From an uncultured Collinsella sp. (GTDB taxonomy: Bacteria; Actinomycetota; Coriobacteriia; Coriobacteriales; Coriobacteriaceae): a stretch of 54,602 bases of DNA. A model generated the notes under the pieces. The model had not been told where the DNA came from and ran no database searches. It saw nothing but the letters and a program-made list of their open reading frames with translations. Both the position numbers and the translations under genes were made by a program. Where the stretch lies: NCBI GenBank assembly GCA_900754745.1, contig CAAEEB010000046.1, forward strand, positions 1-54,602, written 5' to 3'. Of the stretch, positions 8,250 to 17,075 are shown piece after piece (the first letter of the stretch is position 1; every line of letters begins with the position of its first letter).

Positions 8250-8813
8250 CTAGACGCGGGAGACGAACTTGCCGTCGCGGGTGTCAACCTTGATGACCTC
8301 GCCCTCGTTGAGGTACATGGGGACCTGGATGACAGCGCCGGTGTCAATCGTGGCCGGCTTGGTGGAACCCTGGACGGTGTCGCCCTTAAAGCCCGGGTCG
8401 GTCTGGACGATGGTGGTCTCGATGAACATCGGCGGGGTCACGCCCATGAGCTCATCGTCGGCAAAGAGCAGCTGGCAGATGTCGTTCTCGCGCAGCCACT
8501 TGGAGTTCTCGCCCACCATGTCCTCGGGAACGGGAACCTGCTCATAGGTCTCGTTGTCCATGAAGATGTAGTCGGCGCCATCGTTGTAGAGGTACTGGAA
8601 CTCACGGGTGGTGAGCATGACGCTCTCGAACTTGGTGCCGGCGTTGCAGGTGTTCTCGACGACGCGGCCGCTCTTGATGTCGCGGGTCTTGTAGCGCACA
8701 AACGCGCCGCCCTTGCCGGGCTTGACATGCTGGAACTCGACGATGGTGTAGACCTTGTCCTTAATGCGGAGACCGAGGCCGTTCTTGAAGTCGGCGGTAG
8801 AAATGGTAGGCAT
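8250..8813 (-). CDS. efp: Elongation factor P
   Basis: EF-P rescues ribosomes stalled on polyproline stretches. The 187-aa protein has the three beta-barrel domains of the family. Its domain I loop reads VKPGKGGAFVR, where the Lys between two Gly is the position often modified, and the C-terminal OB fold ends in DTRDGKFVSRV. The ATG at 8813 has AGAAAGG upstream; an in-frame extension to 8846 is not supported. It is the first gene of an operon with asp23, nusB, xseB, tlyA, nadK and recN, behind a TATAAT element. Confidence 0.95.
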   Translation of the reverse strand: MPTISTADFKNGLGLRIKDKVYTIVEFQHVKPGKGGAFVRYKTRDIKSGRVVENTCNAGTKFESVMLTTREFQYLYNDGADYIFMDNETYEQVPVPEDMVGENSKWLRENDICQLLFADDELMGVTPPMFIETTIVQTDPGFKGDTVQGSTKPATIDTGAVIQVPMYLNEGEVIKVDTRDGKFVSRV

Positions 8814-8870
8814 AGCGACCTTTCTTGTTATGGGCAGAACGCACAAGCGTCCAAATTACATACGACCGAA

Positions 8871-8898
8871 ATTATACACTTGCAGACGGCGCCTGCAG
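8871..8898 (-). promoter_or_regulatory. Promoter of the efp operon
   Basis: Reading the minus strand, a perfect TATAAT (8871-8876) lies about 58 nt upstream of the efp start. The -35 region 16 nt further up (CTGCAG) is a poor match to consensus, so either the -35 is weak or an activator helps. The -10 call is direct; the pairing with -35 is tentative. Confidence 0.5.
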
Positions 8899-8907
8899 CG
8901 AGCGCAT

Positions 8908-8951
8908 AAAAAGAGAACGCGGGGCGCCCCGAATTGCTCCGGACGCCCCGC
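8908..8951 (-). terminator. Terminator of pepP
   Basis: On the minus strand GCGGGGCG (8944-8951) pairs with CGCCCCGC (8919-8926), with CCG/CGG inside. The stem is followed by GTTCTCTTTTT. It lies about 20 nt beyond the pepP stop codon and just upstream of the efp promoter. Confidence 0.8.
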
Positions 8952-8972
8952 CCAAAAATCTATCGAACTGGG

Positions 8973-10103
8973 CTAGCAATCGATAACGTGCAGGTCGTGC
9001 GGGGTCTTGGTGAAGGGCTCGTAGCCGTTCTCGGTGACCACGCCGTAGTCCTCCAGGCGCACGCCGCCCACACCGGGCAGGTACACGCCGGGCTCCATGG
9101 TGACAACCGAGCCGACCTCGATGATATTCTTGCTGCGGTTAAAGTTGGGCAGCTCGTGGATGTCGATGCCCACACCGTGACCCAGGCCATGGTTGTAGTA
9201 ATCGCCATAGCCGGCATCACCGATGATCTTCTTGGAAAGCTTGAAAATGTCGTTGCCCTCGACGCCCGGATGGATGGCGGCGACACACTCCTCGTGGGTG
9301 CGGCGCACGAGCGCGTACAGGTCGAGCTGCTCCTGGGTAGGCTCGCCCATCACGACGGTGCGCGTCATGTCGGAACGATAATCGCAGTAGCCCGCACCGT
9401 AATCCATGAGGACGAAGTCGCCCTTCTCGATCACGCGGTCACTCGGCACGGCGTGCGGGTTGGCGGTGTTGGGACCGCTCGCCACGATGGAGCCGAAGGC
9501 CAGGCTGTCGGCACCGTTGGCGAACATAAAGTTCTCGAGCTCGTTGCGAACCTGCTTCTCGGTCATACCGGGCTTAATAAAGCCGAGCATATGCTGGAAG
9601 GCGGCGTCGGTGATCGACTGCGCATGGCGCATGAGCTCGATCTCCTCGGCGTCCTTGATGGCGCGCATCTTGCGAATGTCGTCATGCATCAGCGGCAACA
9701 TGCAGGCAACGGAACGGTCCTCCAGTCCACGCTGAATACCCTGGTAGAAGTTGATCTGCATGTCGTCCTCGACAGCGCAGACGCGGCACTTGTTGGCCGC
9801 GATCTTGCCGGCGACCCAACCGGGGATGGTGCCCTCGTCCATGTCGTAGACCCAGGGGCTGCCGGCGGGCGTGTTCTCCTCAAAGCTGTTGAGGTAGCGC
9901 GAGTCGGTATGGAACAGGCACTGGTCAGCCGTAATAAACGCCGCGTGCGGGAACTCGAAGGTGTAGTCGAAGACGCCCTTCACGCCCGTGAGCCAACGAA
10001 GATTGGCCTCGTCGCGCACGACGATAGCGTCGTAGCCGCGCTCAGCCATCAGGGTACGGACACGCTCGATACGACCGGCAGGACCGGCAGCAAACTCAGA
10101 CAT
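8973..10103 (-). CDS. pepP: Xaa-Pro aminopeptidase, M24 family
   Basis: This is a cytosolic metallopeptidase that removes an N-terminal residue preceding proline. The 376-aa protein has a creatinase-type N-terminal domain at about 10-140. The M24 pita-bread domain follows with the metal ligand motifs [25 protein letters not shown] and MEPGVY, and a final Glu in GGVRLEDYG. The ATG at 10103 has AAAGGA at proper distance. It stands alone between two terminators, and its proximity to efp (both deal with proline) is common in Gram-positive genomes. Confidence 0.93.
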   Translation of the reverse strand: MSEFAAGPAGRIERVRTLMAERGYDAIVVRDEANLRWLTGVKGVFDYTFEFPHAAFITADQCLFHTDSRYLNSFEENTPAGSPWVYDMDEGTIPGWVAGKIAANKCRVCAVEDDMQINFYQGIQRGLEDRSVACMLPLMHDDIRKMRAIKDAEEIELMRHAQSITDAAFQHMLGFIKPGMTEKQVRNELENFMFANGADSLAFGSIVASGPNTANPHAVPSDRVIEKGDFVLMDYGAGYCDYRSDMTRTVVMGEPTQEQLDLYALVRRTHEECVAAIHPGVEGNDIFKLSKKIIGDAGYGDYYNHGLGHGVGIDIHELPNFNRSKNIIEVGSVVTMEPGVYLPGVGGVRLEDYGVVTENGYEPFTKTPHDLHVIDC

Positions 10104-10125
10104 GCAGATTCCTTTCTTGTTGCCT

Positions 10126-10198
10126 CAAAAAGTGCGGGACGGGTCTCAACCGAACGACGGAATCGCATGCGATCCGTAACCGATTGAAAACCCGCCCC
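10126..10198 (-). terminator. Long hairpin between the aroB-like gene and pepP
   Basis: On the minus strand an arm at 10182-10198 (GGGGCGGGTTTTCAATC) pairs with 10136-10151 through about 15 pairs including wobbles. Inside it is a second stem around the palindrome TCGCATGCGA. The outer stem is followed by GCACTTTTT. It most simply ends the mltG-to-aroB-like transcript, but it also lies in what would be the pepP leader, so an attenuator cannot be excluded. Confidence 0.65.
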
Positions 10199-10235
10199 TC
10201 AACATGATACGAAAGACGATGGATGTCAATAAATC

Positions 10236-11345
10236 TTAGAGAAGTTCTTTGCGAGAAGCCAAGTAGGCGTGAGCATGACGCTCAAGAACCTCGTCCTCAA
10301 CGCTCGTTAGACGAATGGCGCCGAGTGCCGCGGGCAGCGGCAACATACTGCGGTTCGAGCGGACAAACTGCTGCCTGCGGAACTCCTCGATATATGCGGC
10401 AGGCTCCAGATCGAAGGCAAGCTCCTCGATACCAAAGTCCTCCAGGCAGTCATCGACCTCAAAGACGTAATCGATATCGAAGTCGCAGGCGTCATGTGCT
10501 AGGCGCGCCTCAAAGCGCATGCCCTCGGACAACAGCTGGTAGGCAGGGACCTGCGAAGCGGCATCGCCCAAGCAGGCGCGCAGGGTACGCTCCCCCGTCT
10601 TGCCAAAATCGAGCGCATGGCGGGCGCTCGGGTTCGTGGCCATCAGTACGTCCTTGCGGGCAGTCTGAGACCACTGAATGGCATTGACAAGCGCGACCTC
10701 CTCACCCGCGAGAATCTCGGGGACGGTCTCAGTAAACTGATTCCAGCGGGACTTGCTGCTCGAAAGCATGGTGCCAACAAGTACCGCATAGCCGAGCTTG
10801 AGGTCCTCAGGGTCCGCCTCGCGAACAAGGTCGAGGTCACACACGACCAAGCCTGGCTCGGGACGGAACGCGATAGCGGGAAGTGCATTCGCCGACGAGG
10901 CGACGAGCGGCTTCATGGTCGTCGCAACCGTGAGCATGGCGTCGAGCGTCGTCGGCAGCAAGGCGCACTCAGTGCGACCGCACCACTGATTGGCACACCA
11001 GCAAACGACCGAGCAAGTCGCCGTGTCGCCGACAGCGACAACGAGATCGTCGCAGGTAATGCCGTTAGCCGACAGGGCGTCAAAGACGGTATCGGCATCG
11101 GCCAGCGTAGCGCAAGCAGGCGAAACCTCGAGGACGAGCAGCGACACGGCAAAACCGGCGTCGACCAGCGCATGCTCGACAACCTCGCCAAAACGCTCGG
11201 ATGTGGCGTCGTTCCAAACCACCATCGCGCGCTTAGGCTTGCCCACAGCCGAGGCAAACATGCGCGACAGCTCCTCGAACGCGCCCAATCCGACGCGGAC
11301 ATCGACACTGCGGTTTTGGAAATTGATAAGTTGACGGCGAATCAT
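10236..11345 (-). CDS. Degenerate 3-dehydroquinate synthase-like protein
   Basis: The 369-aa protein follows the AroB layout: an N-terminal Rossmann region, the LPTTL landmark in the middle and a helical C-terminal half. It lacks the key motifs. The NAD loop normally GGGVxGD reads VGDTATCS. The DSSVGGK segment reads roughly TVATTMK. The AEVxK segment reads YAVLV. The metal-binding NxGHTxGHA block reads LDFGKTGERTL. I infer it is not an active DHQ synthase of the usual mechanism. The ATG at 11345 overlaps the aroK stop (ATGA), so the pair is co-translated. It may be a structural or regulatory partner of AroK, or a decaying gene that stays in frame. Confidence 0.72.
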   Translation of the reverse strand: MIRRQLINFQNRSVDVRVGLGAFEELSRMFASAVGKPKRAMVVWNDATSERFGEVVEHALVDAGFAVSLLVLEVSPACATLADADTVFDALSANGITCDDLVVAVGDTATCSVVCWCANQWCGRTECALLPTTLDAMLTVATTMKPLVASSANALPAIAFRPEPGLVVCDLDLVREADPEDLKLGYAVLVGTMLSSSKSRWNQFTETVPEILAGEEVALVNAIQWSQTARKDVLMATNPSARHALDFGKTGERTLRACLGDAASQVPAYQLLSEGMRFEARLAHDACDFDIDYVFEVDDCLEDFGIEELAFDLEPAAYIEEFRRQQFVRSNRSMLPLPAALGAIRLTSVEDEVLERHAHAYLASRKELL

Positions 11346-11875
11346 AGCAGTCCACGCTCCAAAAGCTTCTCGGCACAAAGATAGGAAACGTCCTCGAAGG
11401 ACTTGTTGCGAATATCAAGGGTAATATCGGCGGCCTGACGATACAGCGGACGGCGATGCTCAAACAGGCGCGCAGCATGCTCGGGCGAGCGGAAATCGGG
11501 CCGGGTATCGGAACGGCGAATCTGGCGCAACGAGTCCTCGAAGTCGCCTTCGAGGTACACACAGGTACCCATCTCGTGCATCAGTTCAATGTTCACCGGC
11601 GTCTCGACGATGCCACCCCCGCACGATACCAGCAGGCTGCGCTCACTTTGAAGCGAACGGAGTGCCGAGGTCTCGAGCTCGCGAAAACGATCCTCGCCCT
11701 CGGTCTCAAATATCTCGGTCACCGACTTGCCGCATCGACGCACAACCAAACGATCGGTATCGATGAATCGACGTTTGAACATAGTGCCCACGTTGCGCGC
11801 AAGCGTCGACTTGCCCGCGCCCAAAAAGCCGATAAAGAAGATATGGTCGCAGCCGTGTTTGATGTGCTGAGACAT
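11342..11875 (-). CDS. aroK: Shikimate kinase
   Basis: Shikimate kinase phosphorylates shikimate with ATP in aromatic amino-acid synthesis. The 177-aa protein is complete. It has Walker A GFLGAGKST near residue 16, the shikimate-binding DTD, FRELE with its Arg, the GGG motif in VSCGGGIVE, and RRPLYRQAAD near the C-terminus. The start at 11875 lies 8 nt after the yqeG stop, and its stop overlaps the start of the degenerate AroB-like gene. Intact kinase motifs next to a degenerate synthase is the notable point. Confidence 0.93.
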   Translation of the reverse strand: MSQHIKHGCDHIFFIGFLGAGKSTLARNVGTMFKRRFIDTDRLVVRRCGKSVTEIFETEGEDRFRELETSALRSLQSERSLLVSCGGGIVETPVNIELMHEMGTCVYLEGDFEDSLRQIRRSDTRPDFRSPEHAARLFEHRRPLYRQAADITLDIRNKSFEDVSYLCAEKLLERGLL

Positions 11876-11883
11876 GGCGAAAC

Positions 11884-12381
11884 CTATTCCTCGCAGGGAA
11901 GGTCGCGCAGGGCCCGGCGCTCAAAGATACGGAAGATCTGCGTGTACCACAGGTCCTGGGTTGCCTGCGGCTTGACCAGAATAGTGTCAACACCGGCAAA
12001 GTTACCGCTCCACACGTCAGTGTAAAGCTGATCGCCGATCAGCACGGCCTCGTCGCCCGTGGCGCCCAGACGCTTAAGACCCGCCTTGAGGGCAAATGGC
12101 GCTGGCTTCATGGCATGGCTGATGGCCTCGAGCCCCAACTCGCGCGCCGATGCCATGACCTGGTCGCGATGCCAGTTATTGGACACCATGCACAGCTTAA
12201 AGCCCTTAGCATGGGCGGCCTCGAGCCAAGCGGAGACCGCAGCGGGAACCTGCTCGGTATCGCGCGGCACCAGGGTATTGTCACGGTCGAGTAGAATGGC
12301 ACGCTTGCCGTCGGCCCAGAGGGTATCGAGGTCGATGCGGTCGACCGAGGCAACATATCGTTTGGGGCTAAAAATCCTCAT
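11884..12381 (-). CDS. yqeG: YqeG-family HAD phosphatase
   Basis: This is a HAD-superfamily hydrolase of the YqeG/Gep4-like family, some members of which act on phosphatidylglycerophosphate; the substrate here is unproven. The 165-aa protein has HAD motif I as LLDRDNTL at about residue 30, motif II VSNN, the Lys in MKPAPFA, and motif IV GDQLYTDV. The ATG at 12381 lies 2 nt after the mltG stop. In-frame TTG at 12393 is a less likely start. It sits between mltG and aroK, in a run transcribed from ruvX or alaS. Confidence 0.88.
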   Translation of the reverse strand: MRIFSPKRYVASVDRIDLDTLWADGKRAILLDRDNTLVPRDTEQVPAAVSAWLEAAHAKGFKLCMVSNNWHRDQVMASARELGLEAISHAMKPAPFALKAGLKRLGATGDEAVLIGDQLYTDVWSGNFAGVDTILVKPQATQDLWYTQIFRIFERRALRDLPCEE

Positions 12382-12383
12382 GA

Positions 12384-13781
12384 TCAATTCCAAGACTGTT
12401 GATGCTCTTCGTAGGTCTTCGAGAAATACTCCTCATCCTGTGTAATGTAGAAATACAGGTCATCGGAGTCGGTCGGCTCAAGGGTAGCCTTGAGCGCCTC
12501 GAGCGACGGAGAGCAGATGGGCGTGGGCGGCAGGCCCTCGTGCTTATAGGTGTTATATGGGCTATCGCTCTGCAGGTCGTCGGCGGTAACCTCGCCGCCG
12601 GTGACGTACATCATGGTCGCATCGCTATTGAGGTAACGCAGGCCATCGAGCTTGCCGGCCAGACGGTTATAGAAAACCGATGCCACATGCGCGCGCTGAT
12701 CGGCGTTGAGGCCCTCGCGCTCGACGATCGAGGCAAGATTAACGATGTCGTAATCGGACATCTCCACGCCATAGCGCTCCTTGATCTTGGACTCGCAGCT
12801 GGCAAAGTCGAGCGACTTATACTCGGTGTTGAACTGGTCAAGCATGGCGCGAATCACATCATCGGCAGACGGGTCCTTACCCAACGTATAGGTCTTAGGG
12901 AATAGAAAGCCCTCGAGCGAATCGTTCGCGGCGTCCTTAAGGAAGGCGTAATCATTCACATAATTGCTCGCCTTAGCCTGGTTAAGGAAGTCTTCCTTAG
13001 AAATGCTGTCGTACGCCTTGGCCACGCGGTCGGCAACCTGATCGACCGTCAGGCCCTCAGGAATCGTGAGCGCATCGGAGCCGGCGTTGGGACCTTCCAT
13101 AAGCTGCTGGACGACCTTCGTGGCATCCATAAGCGTGGTAAACGAATACTTACCCGGCTTAAGCGACATATCCGCGTTGAGCTTTTTGACCGCCGCGTAA
13201 TAATCCTTGGGATTATCGACGATATGGTTCTCGGAGAGAATCGAGGCGATAGTGTCGCCCGAAGCACCATCGGGAATCGTGATAGTAACCTGCTGGCCAG
13301 CAGCGACGTTCGCATCCTCACCGGCAAAGAAGCCCTTGACGGCTGGCACGACAAAGAAAACAATCGCGACAAGCGCAAGCACGGCGACGACGCCACCGAT
13401 AATCATAGGCACCGGGGAGCTTTTCTTTTGGGCACCACGGCGGGCGCGCGTGTTATAGCTAGAACGCGTGGCCGGAGCAACGCCGTGCGAGCCATGAGCA
13501 TGATGTGCGTGGGAGCGTGATTGCGGGGCCTGTCCCTGCGCGCGCTGCGTCGGAACCTGCTGCTTAAAACGAGCGCCGCCAGCGGGCTGCGCGGGGCGAG
13601 CGGCGGCCTGTTGAGCAGCACGCTGAGTAGGCTGAGCGGGGCGCGAGGAGGGCTGCGCCGGACGCGCAACAGGCTGAGCCGCACGTTGCGTCGGCTGCAC
13701 CGGGCGCTGCCCAGGCTGAGCAGGACGCGTCGCGGGCTGCCGTGTACGATTTGGCTGGCGCGGGTCGGAAGCGCTAGACAT
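12384..13781 (-). CDS. mltG: Endolytic transglycosylase MltG with Pro/Gln-rich N-terminus
   Basis: MltG cleaves nascent peptidoglycan strands at the membrane to end elongation. The 465-aa protein starts with about 75 residues of RPAQP/TQRAAQ repeats, then a basic, His-rich stretch. One transmembrane segment follows at about 126-150, then a LysM-like subdomain and the YceG catalytic domain. The family active-site region ASIVEREG is present, as is the late HEGLPPTPICSP motif. The start at 13781 has GAGGAGG upstream and overlaps ruvX by 8 nt. The cytoplasmic repeat extension is longer than in most MltG proteins. Confidence 0.93.
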   Translation of the reverse strand: MSSASDPRQPNRTRQPATRPAQPGQRPVQPTQRAAQPVARPAQPSSRPAQPTQRAAQQAAARPAQPAGGARFKQQVPTQRAQGQAPQSRSHAHHAHGSHGVAPATRSSYNTRARRGAQKKSSPVPMIIGGVVAVLALVAIVFFVVPAVKGFFAGEDANVAAGQQVTITIPDGASGDTIASILSENHIVDNPKDYYAAVKKLNADMSLKPGKYSFTTLMDATKVVQQLMEGPNAGSDALTIPEGLTVDQVADRVAKAYDSISKEDFLNQAKASNYVNDYAFLKDAANDSLEGFLFPKTYTLGKDPSADDVIRAMLDQFNTEYKSLDFASCESKIKERYGVEMSDYDIVNLASIVEREGLNADQRAHVASVFYNRLAGKLDGLRYLNSDATMMYVTGGEVTADDLQSDSPYNTYKHEGLPPTPICSPSLEALKATLEPTDSDDLYFYITQDEEYFSKTYEEHQQSWN

Positions 13782-14202
13782 GCTGGACCTCCTCGTTTTT
13801 ACGATCGAGCCACGTCTGCAAGAACAGGCTGGCGGCGATCATGTCAATCTTGCCCCTCATCTGCTTTTCGTTGAGTCCCTGTTCGCGCAGGATGCGCTTG
13901 GCCTCTTGCGAGGACAGACGCTCGTCCTCAAACTCCAGCGGAAGATCGAGCTCGTCGGCAATCTTTTGCGCCACGGCGGCGACGCGCTCGGCCTGGGGGC
14001 CGGGCTCACCGGCCATGGTCAGGGGACGTCCGCTTACCAGGATGTCGGGCTCATAGTCCTCGACCAGGTAGCGAAACGTCTTTGCCATGCCAGTGACCTC
14101 GGCAGCCGGGAGCACCTTGACGGGCATCGCCATCTTGCCATCACGGCTCGAGACGGCAATGCCAATCCTGGTCTCCCCTATGTCCAGCGCGAGCGCGACC
14201 AC
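13774..14202 (-). CDS. ruvX: Pre-16S rRNA nuclease / RuvX-YqgF family
   Basis: YqgF has an RNase H-like fold and is implicated in 16S rRNA 5'-end maturation; it is also called a putative Holliday junction resolvase. The 142-aa protein starts LALDIGETRIGIAVS, giving the first catalytic Asp, and contains ILVSGRPL and EFEDERLSS. The start is GTG at 14202 with only a weak ribosome site. It follows alaS after 17 nt and overlaps mltG by 8 nt. The alaS-ruvX-mltG order is common in Gram-positive and actinobacterial genomes. Confidence 0.92.
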   Translation of the reverse strand: MVALALDIGETRIGIAVSSRDGKMAMPVKVLPAAEVTGMAKTFRYLVEDYEPDILVSGRPLTMAGEPGPQAERVAAVAQKIADELDLPLEFEDERLSSQEAKRILREQGLNEKQMRGKIDMIAASLFLQTWLDRKNEEVQHV

Positions 14203-14219
14203 AGCGACTACTTAGGTTC

Positions 14220-16877
14220 TTAGGCGCCGAGCGCGGTCTTGGCGGCCGCGAGGGCATCGGCGATACCGGCGGCGTTCTTGCCACCGGCCTGAGCCATGTT
14301 GGGACGACCGCCACCGCGACCGTCGACCAGGCCTGCGATCTGCTTGATTACGTTACCGGCGTGGAAACCGGCCTTGACGGCGTCGTCGGAGCCGGCAGCG
14401 AGCAGGGCCGGGGTGCCCTTCTCGGTCACGCTGGCGACAACGCAAGCGACGGGGCCGGCAACCTTCTGGTGCACGGTATCCCATACATTGCGCAGGTCAG
14501 CGGCCTCAAGACCTTGAAGCTCAGCGACAACGAGCTTATAGCCGTCAAGCTCAACAGCGGCGTCGATGGCGCTGGAGATGGCATCGGAGGAGCCACCGGT
14601 GAGCGCCTTCTTGAGCTTGTTAGAAGTCTCGCGCAGCTCGGCCTGCAGGTTCTCCACGCGGGCGGGAACCTCATCGACGCGGCACTTGAGCGCAGCAGCG
14701 GCGGCGTCAACGAGCGCCAGGCGGTCGGCCATGTAGTCAAGCGCGCCCTTGGAGGTCACGGCCTCGATACGGCGGACGTTAGAGCCCGTGGAGGACTCGG
14801 AAATGATCTTGAACAGGCCGATCTCGGCAGTGTTGGCGGCATGTGTACCACCGCAGAGCTCGCGGGAGAACGGCTGGTCCTCGGCGCCCACGGAGACGAC
14901 GCGGACGACGTCGCCGTATTTCTCGCCAAAGAGGGCGACAGCACCGGCGGCCTTGGCCTCGTCGATGCCCATGACGCGGGTTACGACCGACTTGGAAGCG
15001 AAGATCTGCTGGTTGACCAGGTCCTCGACAGCCTTGAGCTGCTCGGAGGACAGGGCCTCAAAGTGCGTGAAGTCAAAGCGCAGGTGCTCGGGCGTCACCA
15101 GCGAGCCGGCCTGGGAGACATGCTCGCCCAGGACCTGCTTAAGCGCAGCGTCGAGCAGGTGCGTAGCGGTGTGGTTGCGACGCAGGAAGCCACGGCGCTC
15201 GGCGTCGAGCGCGGCGGTCACGGCGGCACCGACGGTCAGCGTGCCCTCAGCAACGTGTGCGACGTGGGCATACAGGCCGTTGTGGTTCTTGGTATCGGAA
15301 ACGGCCAGCGAAACGCCCTTGGCGGAAAGCTCGCCAGCGTCGCCCTGCTGGCCGCCCATCTCGGCGTAGAACGGGGTGCGGTCGAGCACGACCTCAACGT
15401 CCTCGCCGGCGGCAGCGGACTCGACGGACTCGCCGTTGCGCACGATAGCGACAACCTTAGCGCCCTCGATGACGTCGTTGTCATAGCCGTCGAACTCGGT
15501 CGCAGTGACCTTGTCGGAAAGCTCGACCCACACGTCGTTGAAGCTGCCCCAGGCATCGCCCTTGGCGTTGGCGCGGGCACGGGCCTTCTGGTCCTCCATG
15601 CAGGCGGTGAAGCCGTCCATATCGACGTCGTGGCCAGCAGCGCCAGCGATCTCGACGGTCAGGTCGATGGGGAAACCGAAGGTGTCGTGCAGCTTAAAGG
15701 CGACATCGCCCGAAAGGACGGCGCCCTCGGCGAGCGCGGCCAGGGCCTCGTCCAGGTAGACGCGGCCGTTGTCGAGCGTCGTGGAGAAACGCTCCTCCTC
15801 GGAGGCGACGATGCCCTTAACGAGCGCGACGTTCTTGAGCAGCTCGGGATAGGCCTCGCCCATCTGGGCGTTGACCTCGTCGATGAACTTGGTCAGGAAG
15901 GCGCCCTCGATGCCCAGCAGGCGGCCGTGGAACACGGCGCGACGGAGCAGGCGGCGCAGGACGTACTCGCGACCCTCGTTGCCGGGCAGGATGCCGTCGG
16001 AGATCATGAAGTCGACGGCACGGGAGTGGTCGGCGATGATGCGCAGAGAGCGGCTGGCGCCAGAGTAATCGTCGGCGTCATAGGTCTTGCCGCTAATCTC
16101 CTCACCGAGCTTGATGAGGTGCTGCATCAGATCGCCGTCGTAGTTGGCGGTCTTGTGCTGCATGATGGCGGCCATGCGCTCCAGGCCCATGCCCGTATCG
16201 AGGTTGCGATGCGGCAGCTCCGGCATGGAGCCGTCCTCCTGGCGGTCGTACTGGGTAAACACGAGGTTCCAGAACTCCAGGAAGCGGTCGCAGTCGCAGC
16301 CGGGCTTGCAGTCGGGGCTGCCGCAGCCGACATCCTCGCCCATGTCAAAGTAGATCTCAGAGCACGGACCGCAGGGGCCGGTGGGGCCGGCGGCCCAGAA
16401 ATTGTCGTCCTCGCCCAGGCGGGAGATGTGGTCCTCGGCAACGCCCAGGGAGCGCCACACGTCGTGGGTCTCGTCATCCTCGGTAAAGACGGTGAAGTAC
16501 AGGCGGTCGAGCGGCAGCTTGAACTCCTTGGTGATGAGCTCAAAGGCCCAGGCGCAGGCCTGTTGCTTGGAGACGCCGCCAAAGGAGAAGTCGCCGAGCA
16601 TCTCGAAGAAGGACAGGTGACGGCCATCCTCGCCGATGCAGTCAATGTCGTTGGTGCGGACGCACTTCTGGCAGGAGATCGCGCCGATCTCCTTCATGGT
16701 CTTCTTGCCCTGGTAGTACTCCTTAAACTGGTTCATGCCGGCGTTGGCAAGCAGCAGCGAAGGATCGTCGGGGACGAGGGACGAAGAAGGATAGAGCTTA
16801 AGACCGCGCTCCTCAAAGAAGTTGAGGAACTTAGAGCGGATCTCGGCCGTAGTCATTGACGGGTAGTCAGCACTCAT
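14220..16877 (-). CDS. alaS: Alanyl-tRNA synthetase
   Basis: AlaRS charges tRNA-Ala in the cytosol. The 885-aa protein has normal length. The N-terminal class II catalytic core includes LANAGMNQFK. The editing domain carries HTATHLL and CGGTHAANT zinc ligands at about 570-680, and a C-terminal DHHA1 domain ends in GGGRPNMAQAGG. The ATG at 16877 has GAGGAG upstream; a longer frame to 16967 runs through the promoter and is rejected. A likely promoter and an abutting terminator lie directly upstream. ruvX and mltG follow. Confidence 0.96.
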   Translation of the reverse strand: MSADYPSMTTAEIRSKFLNFFEERGLKLYPSSSLVPDDPSLLLANAGMNQFKEYYQGKKTMKEIGAISCQKCVRTNDIDCIGEDGRHLSFFEMLGDFSFGGVSKQQACAWAFELITKEFKLPLDRLYFTVFTEDDETHDVWRSLGVAEDHISRLGEDDNFWAAGPTGPCGPCSEIYFDMGEDVGCGSPDCKPGCDCDRFLEFWNLVFTQYDRQEDGSMPELPHRNLDTGMGLERMAAIMQHKTANYDGDLMQHLIKLGEEISGKTYDADDYSGASRSLRIIADHSRAVDFMISDGILPGNEGREYVLRRLLRRAVFHGRLLGIEGAFLTKFIDEVNAQMGEAYPELLKNVALVKGIVASEEERFSTTLDNGRVYLDEALAALAEGAVLSGDVAFKLHDTFGFPIDLTVEIAGAAGHDVDMDGFTACMEDQKARARANAKGDAWGSFNDVWVELSDKVTATEFDGYDNDVIEGAKVVAIVRNGESVESAAAGEDVEVVLDRTPFYAEMGGQQGDAGELSAKGVSLAVSDTKNHNGLYAHVAHVAEGTLTVGAAVTAALDAERRGFLRRNHTATHLLDAALKQVLGEHVSQAGSLVTPEHLRFDFTHFEALSSEQLKAVEDLVNQQIFASKSVVTRVMGIDEAKAAGAVALFGEKYGDVVRVVSVGAEDQPFSRELCGGTHAANTAEIGLFKIISESSTGSNVRRIEAVTSKGALDYMADRLALVDAAAAALKCRVDEVPARVENLQAELRETSNKLKKALTGGSSDAISSAIDAAVELDGYKLVVAELQGLEAADLRNVWDTVHQKVAGPVACVVASVTEKGTPALLAAGSDDAVKAGFHAGNVIKQIAGLVDGRGGGRPNMAQAGGKNAAGIADALAAAKTALGA

Positions 16878-16923
16878 AGAGGGAATCTCCTCGGTTTCAC
16901 ATCGAAACAGTTCAAACGTAACG

Positions 16924-16951
16924 ATATTACCATCCCACCGCCCCAGCGCAA
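16924..16951 (-). promoter_or_regulatory. Candidate alaS promoter
   Basis: On the minus strand TTGCGC (16946-16951) and TAATAT (16924-16929) are spaced by 16 nt, about 47 nt before the alaS start. The first bases of the -35 element are the last bases of the U-tract of the terminator just upstream, so the two signals touch. Confidence 0.5.
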
Positions 16952-16979
16952 AAAAGAGGGCCGCCAAACAGCGACCCTC
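16950..16979 (-). terminator. Terminator directly upstream of alaS
   Basis: On the minus strand GAGGGTCGC pairs with GCGGCCCTC (9 bp with one G-U) and is followed by TTTTTT. No minus-strand gene lies between it and the AI-2E gene at 17322. It may stop read-through from the sigma-factor operon across the opposite-strand small gene, or act as an alaS leader attenuator. Confidence 0.7.
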
Positions 16980-17075
16980 CAGCGAAAGCGCACGTTATTT
17001 AGGACTAAGCAATCCTTTGAAAATAAATGGGTTTTGGTAAAATACCATATAAGAATCATCCGGAAGGAGCGACTG

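Noticed and set aside
13400..13760. Tandem DNA repeat in the mltG 5' region as an independent repeat element
   Set aside because: The repeats are in frame and encode the Pro/Gln-rich extension, so they are part of the gene.
14361..16859. 832-codon plus-strand frame opposite alaS
   Set aside because: It mirrors alaS codons, has no ribosome site and gives a low-complexity Gly/Val/Leu/Asp-rich product. The same applies to the long frames opposite ileS, ftsH, smc and fakA.
14220..16877. Possible T-box or riboswitch before alaS
   Set aside because: The leader between promoter and start is only about 45 nt, too short for a T-box, and no T-box core is present.
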